Shown here: positions 1-5,337 of the stretch, piece after piece
Layout of the letters: every line of letters begins with the position of its first letter
How positions within the stretch are numbered: the first letter of the stretch is position 1
NCBI GenBank assembly: GCA_003695505.1
Contig: RFIY01000322.1
Coordinates: 1 to 5,337, forward strand
Direction: 5' to 3'
Length of the DNA stretch: 5,337 nucleotides
Origin: Candidatus Dadabacteria bacterium
GTDB taxonomy: Bacteria; J088
Position numbers and translations under genes: made by a program
The notes under the pieces: model-generated
Databases searched by the model: none
The model's input: only the letters and a program-made list of their open reading frames with translations
What the model was told of the DNA's origin: nothing

Positions 1-1782
1 CGACAGATTGGCCGGGATCAGTGGATCAATCGGCTCACCCGCGAGCGGAATCCCGTAAGCGCTCGCCATCGCGCGTTGGGTCATATCGCTGAAATAGACA
101 TCGTTGCGGCCATGCGGCACATACATGTGTTTGCGGTTGACACCCGGCAGCGGATCCTGCACCAGGCGCGGCACAAAGACGATCGGATCAACCGCCTCGG
201 CGAACTGCTGGAATAGCCCCATCGCCGGATGCAGATTCGATACCGGCTCGTCGGTCGATGCCCCGATTACGCTGCGCACCAGGTCGCCGGCCCCCTCGAG
301 AAATTCCGTCGAAAAGATGAAGAAGCTCCAGTAGCCACCGCTTCCGGTTGGGATCATGGCCTGCGTGCCCTCGGTCACGGCGCCGAACATATTGGTGTAC
401 ATCGCCCCCATGCTCTGCCCCATGGTCGCGTGCACGCTTGTGTCGATGTTGACCACCCCATCCGATGTCAGCACGCCAGGACAGGCCGACGCGGCCAGGG
501 TGACGTCGGCCAGGGCATGGCGACGCAACGCGAGCTCGATGACACCTTGCGTGAAGTTGTCGACGATAATCCCGATGTTGGTGATCTGCACATAGTCATA
601 GTCGGCCACGCCCGGAACGCGATCTGGTGAAATCGGCATCGCCTGCGCACCGGATGCGTACCCATGCAGCGCGGCGATCCAGCCGGGACCGCGCCAGGGC
701 GTTTCACTGCCGCCGACTTCGGTCACCGGGCCACGATCGACGATCTGTGTCGCGATACCACCCGAGCCGTGGATGTATTCCAGGTACGGAAAGCCGTTCT
801 CTGGCTCCTGGACGCCGCGCGGCACGACGAGTATCGTCTTGACCGCCTCCATCCGTTGCAGGACCAGACGACCATCCGCATCCCGGGCTATCCGGCCCGA
901 CCCGGCTTCCGCAAATGGGGGTTCGTCCTGCTGAAACTGCGGCAACCACAGATCACGCGTAAACACGCACATCGCATCTTCGCTGTGGATCAGACTCCAG
1001 GGCGTCGCAGCCGTGACCCGGTCGGCAAAGTGCGCCACGGCATCGAGCACATCCGCACGCATTCGGGCCACCGGATCACCTGTCCTGAACACGGTGGCCG
1101 CGGCAATATCGCGCACGGCCAGATCGGACGCTTCGTCGAGATACCGGGCCAGTGGCGCGAAGGTTTCTGTCAGACGCGAATCTCCACGCCCCTTGAGCAG
1201 CTCAACCAGCGCATCGGGCGCACCGAGGCGGTTGCCGTCCGCATCGCGAAGCTCACGCAGAACGACGGCCGCCCACCAGGTGCCCGGGCGCAGCGGAAAT
1301 CCGTTCCAGGGTGCAAACGTGAGCACATTTTCGCCAACGTAGTTGCCGCCACTGTCGTACCAGGCCGTGATCGCCGGAATCCGCTCGCCGTAGCCAGGGC
1401 TGTCCGGGTCGACGTTCAGGAAAAAGATCAGCGGCTGCGCTGGCGGCGGCGCATTGACGTCGTCGGGCAACATCTCATCGTCGAGACGGGCAGAAAACGC
1501 CATGGACACGACCGGCAACAGGCCGAATCCGTCCACGGGTTCCTGCGCGCGTTCGAGTACCTGGTTGACAAGATAGTTGTCGCCGGGATTCGGAAAGTCG
1601 GACAGATCGATGACGCGCGTATCCGCATCATAGCGGGCCTGCATCGGATACGGCAGCGCATAGAAATCGCCGCCATCCGGCTCGAACCGCACCATCGTAC
1701 CGCTGCTCGATTCCTGGCAGGCCGGCAGCAGGATCTGGATCAGGAACAACGCGACAAGAACGGGACGCAATACACCACGCAC
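1..1782 (-). CDS. Secreted lipoprotein with alpha/beta-hydrolase domain (esterase/lipase-like), 3' end outside window
   Basis: The 594 visible codons start at GTG 1782 and run off the left edge with no stop, so the C-terminus is missing. The protein begins MRGVLRPVLVALFLIQILLPAC: a short basic start, a hydrophobic stretch, and an LPAC lipobox with Cys22 as the lipidated residue. Gln follows rather than Asp, which by the usual Lol rule suggests the outer membrane. Residues about 30-200 look beta-rich, including a 'TWWAAVVLRELRDADGNRL' stretch resembling bacterial Ig-like domains. From about 280 it reads as an alpha/beta hydrolase: HGSGG at 338-342 (oxyanion-hole type), GQSMG at 455-459 giving nucleophile Ser457, and GRND at 558-561 giving a candidate acid Asp561. 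The catalytic His would lie beyond the window. Inference: a surface or periplasmic ester hydrolase of unknown substrate; the two-part layout recalls large extracellular lipases and VolA-like lysophospholipases, but I cannot assign it to either. It is divergent from thiC with no evident functional tie. The start is supported by the lipoprotein signal and by AGAGGG upstream; an in-frame stop at 1806-1804 limits extension. Confidence 0.85.
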   Translation of the reverse strand, partial: MRGVLRPVLVALFLIQILLPACQESSSGTMVRFEPDGGDFYALPYPMQARYDADTRVIDLSDFPNPGDNYLVNQVLERAQEPVDGFGLLPVVSMAFSARLDDEMLPDDVNAPPPAQPLIFFLNVDPDSPGYGERIPAITAWYDSGGNYVGENVLTFAPWNGFPLRPGTWWAAVVLRELRDADGNRLGAPDALVELLKGRGDSRLTETFAPLARYLDEASDLAVRDIAAATVFRTGDPVARMRADVLDAVAHFADRVTAATPWSLIHSEDAMCVFTRDLWLPQFQQDEPPFAEAGSGRIARDADGRLVLQRMEAVKTILVVPRGVQEPENGFPYLEYIHGSGGIATQIVDRGPVTEVGGSETPWRGPGWIAALHGYASGAQAMPISPDRVPGVADYDYVQITNIGIIVDNFTQGVIELALRRHALADVTLAASACPGVLTSDGVVNIDTSVHATMGQSMGAMYTNMFGAVTEGTQAMIPTGSGGYWSFFIFSTEFLEGAGDLVRSVIGASTDEPVSNLHPAMGLFQQFAEAVDPIVFVPRLVQDPLPGVNRKHMYVPHGRNDVYFSDMTQRAMASAYGIPLAGEPIDPLIPANLS

Positions 1783-1787
1783 GACTA

Positions 1788-1793
1788 CCCTCT
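1788..1793 (-). promoter_or_regulatory. Ribosome binding site of the lipoprotein gene
   Basis: Read on the minus strand, AGAGGG ends five bases before the GTG at 1782. This spacing decides the start: the GTG gives a complete lipoprotein signal sequence, and no ATG exists in frame before residue 31, which is already past the lipobox. The match to the Shine-Dalgarno consensus is moderate. Confidence 0.5.
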
Positions 1794-1863
1794 TTGCAGG
1801 AAATCAGGAGGACTGAAAACGGCGACGCGCAACCGCTGCACGTCGTTCCTGAATTAACGATAA

Positions 1864-3846
<1,983 letters not shown>

Positions 3847-3851
3847 GCGTG

Positions 3852-5066
3852 ATGCCCGGCCAGGAGGCAGCGCCAACAACGGCGCAAGTCCTCGACACGA
3901 TCCACGAGATTCCGGCTGCGGAATGGGACACGCTTGTCGAAGCAGGGAATCCTTTCTTGCGCCACGCCTTTCTGAGCGCGCTCGAAGATGCGGGCTGCAC
4001 CGGGCCGAACACAAGCTGGCGTCCTGCGCACATCGTCCTGCATGCCCCGGACGACCGCCCGGTCGCCGCGGCGCCGCTGTTCATCCGCGATGATTCCTGG
4101 GGCGAATTCATTTTCGACTTCGAATGGGCCAATGCCTGGCAACGCGCCGGGCTGCGCTACTACCCCAAGGGCACGGTTGCCGCGCCGTTCACGCCGGCCG
4201 CCGGCCGACGCCTGCTGACGCACCCCGATGCCGATCGTCCGGCGCTGCTGCGCCGTTTGTCGGACGCGCTGGTACACACGGCGCAGCAACACCAATTGTC
4301 CTCGACGCATGTGCTGTTTTGCCGTCCGACCGAGCGTGACGCCCTCTGCGATGCCGGCTTTGCCGAACGGCTGACGTACCAGTTTCACTGGTACAACCGC
4401 GGCTATGCGAGGTTCGACGACTTTCTCGCCGACCTGCGCAAGGACAAGCGCAAGCAGATCCGGCGCGAGCGCGCCGCCGTCGCGCGCGAGGACGTGACGA
4501 TCGAGACGGTCGCCGGCCGCGACATCGGCCCCGAACTGCTCGACGCGATGTGGACGTTCTACCGGCAAAACCAGTCCGACCGCTGGGGCAACACCTATCT
4601 GAACCGCGACTGGTTTTTTCTCGTCCACGAACGCATGCCGGACAACATCGTGATGGTCGTGGCCAGGCACGCCGGCCAGCCGATCGCCGCCAGTTTCAAC
4701 TTCGTCGCCGGCCCCCACCTGTACGGGCGCTACTGGGGCTGCACCGAACACGTCGAATTCCTACATTTCGAATGCTGCTACTACCGCCTGATCGAGTACG
4801 CGATCGAACACGGCATCACGCTGTTCGAAGCGGGCGCCCAGGGCGAGCACAAGTTCCTGCGCGGCTTCGCAGCGGTCCCGACCTGGAGCGCCCACTGGTT
4901 CCCGGAAGGCATCGGACGCGATGCGATCAGTCGCTACCTGGCCGCGGAACGCGAAGCGATGCGCGAGCAGATCCACGCCTACAACCGTGTCTCGCCCCTC
5001 AAGGCCGTCCGCGCCGCGGCCGCAGAAGGCACCCCGTGGCCCGACCCGCCGCAACCGCTGGACTGA
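3852..5066 (+). CDS. Predicted N-acyltransferase, COG3146/PF04339 FemAB-like family (GNAT fold)
   Basis: The 404-residue protein has no signal peptide or membrane segment and is probably cytosolic. I recognise the family from its C-terminal signature: RYWGC at 293-297, LHFECCYY at 304-311, then FEAGAQGEHKFLRGF at 325-339, followed by SAHW. A second hallmark is the basic 'FDDFLADLRKDKRKQIRRER' segment at 188-207, which joins two acetyltransferase-like halves. Length fits the family (usually about 370-400). Databases often label it 'peptidogalycan biosynthesis protein' because of FemAB resemblance, but to my knowledge the acceptor has not been established. ATG 3852 is chosen because it follows the thiC stop by five bases; GTG 3849 directly before it is possible. 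The frame stays open back into thiC (to 3699), but that part is arginine-rich and unlike the family. No strong Shine-Dalgarno is seen: only TGAG at 3844-3847, overlapping the thiC stop. Translation is therefore probably coupled to thiC. A role in thiamin metabolism would be inference from position only. Confidence 0.9.
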   Translation: MPGQEAAPTTAQVLDTIHEIPAAEWDTLVEAGNPFLRHAFLSALEDAGCTGPNTSWRPAHIVLHAPDDRPVAAAPLFIRDDSWGEFIFDFEWANAWQRAGLRYYPKGTVAAPFTPAAGRRLLTHPDADRPALLRRLSDALVHTAQQHQLSSTHVLFCRPTERDALCDAGFAERLTYQFHWYNRGYARFDDFLADLRKDKRKQIRRERAAVAREDVTIETVAGRDIGPELLDAMWTFYRQNQSDRWGNTYLNRDWFFLVHERMPDNIVMVVARHAGQPIAASFNFVAGPHLYGRYWGCTEHVEFLHFECCYYRLIEYAIEHGITLFEAGAQGEHKFLRGFAAVPTWSAHWFPEGIGRDAISRYLAAEREAMREQIHAYNRVSPLKAVRAAAAEGTPWPDPPQPLD

Positions 5067-5094
5067 CGAACGGAAGCCAGGCGGGACCAACGCT

Positions 5095-5129
5095 CGCCGC
5101 GCAGCGGCACCGGAACCACCATTCCGGCC
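5095..5129 (+). repeat. 35-bp imperfect direct repeat, copy 1
   Basis: It begins with a 14-base block, CGCCGCGCAGCGGC, identical to that at 5218-5231, and ends with CATTCCGGCC, against CATCCCGGCC in copy 2. The whole 35 bp aligns without gaps with about seven differences. The 14-base block contains a 5-bp stem (GCCGC/GCGGC, three-base loop) at 5096-5108. Confidence 0.65.
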
Positions 5130-5144
5130 ACGGCAACCCCATTC

Positions 5145-5172
5145 CGTCGCCCCGGACCCGATCCGGGGCCCA
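5145..5172 (+). repeat. REP-like palindrome, copy 1
   Basis: CGTC is followed by an 8-bp perfect stem GCCCCGGA/TCCGGGGC (5149-5156 with 5162-5169) around the loop CCCGA, then CCA. It shares layout, flanks and loop pattern with the copies at 5240 and 5310. It resembles the short GTCAT...ATCC palindromes scattered between genes of many proteobacteria. Confidence 0.7.
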
Positions 5173-5177
5173 ACCGG

Positions 5178-5192
5178 CCGGCCAAGGGCCGG
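5178..5192 (+). repeat. Short inverted repeat CCGGCC/GGCCGG
   Basis: A perfect 6-bp stem with loop AAG (5178-5183 with 5187-5192). It lies just after palindrome copy 1 and lacks the CGTC and CCA flanks, so it is not a member of that set. The left arm overlaps the self-complementary CCGGCCGGCC at 5174-5183. No T-run follows. Confidence 0.5.
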
Positions 5193-5217
5193 ACGGCACC
5201 TGCCCAGAACCATCACC

Positions 5218-5252
5218 CGCCGCGCAGCGGCTCGAAAACCGTCATCCCGGCC
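5218..5252 (+). repeat. 35-bp imperfect direct repeat, copy 2
   Basis: This is the partner of 5095-5129, 123 bp downstream. It shares the initial 14 bases exactly, including the GCCGC/GCGGC stem, and most of the remaining 21. Its right end runs into the palindrome at 5240-5268, whereas copy 1 ends 15 bp before the palindrome at 5145. Confidence 0.65.
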
Positions 5253-5268
5253 CCCGAGCCGGGATCCC
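5240..5268 (+). repeat. REP-like palindrome, copy 2
   Basis: CGTC is followed by the stem ATCCCGGC/GCCGGGAT (5244-5251 with 5258-5265), the six-base loop CCCCGA, and CCC. The right arm can instead pair with the next bases: ATCCCG at 5264-5269 with CGGGAT at 5274-5279, four-base loop. That gives two mutually exclusive folds. Confidence 0.7.
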
Positions 5269-5309
5269 GTCGCCGGGATGCGCGCCGTGCCAGGATACGC
5301 CTCAACCGT

Positions 5310-5337
5310 CGTCATGCCGGACTTGATCCGGCATCCA
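5310..5337 (+). repeat. REP-like palindrome, copy 3
   Basis: CGTC is followed by the stem ATGCCGGA/TCCGGCAT (5314-5321 with 5327-5334), loop CTTGA, and CCA. It ends exactly at the window edge, so flanking copies beyond cannot be judged. CTTGA is the loop found in the widespread GTCAT-stem-CTTGA-stem-ATCC elements. Confidence 0.72.

Larger units (their letters stand above)
5067..5337. other. Hairpin-rich non-coding tail
   Basis: No gene with a plausible start, Shine-Dalgarno or recognisable protein lies here; frames that stay open are arginine- and proline-rich shadows. The segment contains at least six inverted repeats in 271 bp, including three related palindromes and a 35-bp direct repeat listed separately. 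A smaller hairpin, CCGGAA/TTCCGG with a six-base loop, lies at 5110-5127 inside the first direct repeat. None of the hairpins is followed by a T-run, so no classical intrinsic terminator can be called. The cluster may still protect the 3' end of the thiC operon mRNA. It reaches the window edge and may continue. Confidence 0.75.

Noticed and set aside
1806-1811. Perfect AGGAGG on the plus strand, possibly a leader peptide site
   Set aside because: No ATG, GTG or TTG follows at a usable distance; the only nearby codon is CTG one base after, with a stop 14 codons later. Probably coincidence.
664-1857. 397-codon open frame on the plus strand opposite the lipoprotein gene
   Set aside because: The minus-strand reading gives a lipobox, oxyanion motif and nucleophile elbow; the plus frame is Arg/His/Gln-rich with no motif, so it is a shadow.
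5178-5192. Intrinsic terminator of the thiC operon
   Set aside because: The GC-rich stem is followed by GGACGG instead of a T-run; the same lack applies to the other hairpins in the tail.
4550-5326. 258-codon plus-strand frame reaching into the 3' non-coding tail
   Set aside because: It overlaps the acyltransferase in another frame, is dominated by Arg and Pro, and has no plausible ribosome binding site.

Overview
The window looks like an ordinary chromosomal segment from a high-GC proteobacterium. I favour a gammaproteobacterium because the ThiC protein reads almost word for word like the E. coli type through its whole core. The non-coding tail also carries the short GTCAT-type palindromes common in proteobacterial genomes. 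I cannot fix the genus. I see no phage, transposase, tRNA, rRNA or CRISPR sequence.

Layout: (1) From the left edge to 1782, on the minus strand, lies the N-terminal 594 codons of a large secreted lipoprotein. It combines an amino-terminal beta-rich region with an alpha/beta-hydrolase domain (oxyanion HGSGG, nucleophile GQSMG). Its C-terminus lies outside the window. (2) A 174-bp divergent intergenic region (1783-1956) holds both leaders and no recognisable TPP riboswitch. (3) thiC (1957-3846, plus) encodes the 629-aa radical-SAM phosphomethylpyrimidine synthase of thiamin biosynthesis, complete and with all expected metal ligands. (4) Five bases later comes a 404-aa predicted N-acyltransferase of the COG3146/PF04339 FemAB-like (GNAT-fold) family (3852-5066), probably co-transcribed and translationally coupled with thiC. 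(5) The final 271 bp (5067-5337) are non-coding and packed with hairpins. They include three copies of a CGTC-stem-CYYGA loop-stem-CC(A/C) palindrome whose stems vary by compensating changes, and a 35-bp imperfect direct repeat.

The two plus-strand genes probably form one transcription unit, but no known biochemistry links COG3146 proteins to thiamin. The lipoprotein gene is divergent and appears functionally separate. The points most worth following are the palindrome cluster, the apparent lack of a TPP riboswitch before thiC, and the thiC/acyltransferase pairing. None of these amounts to clear evidence of an undescribed system.
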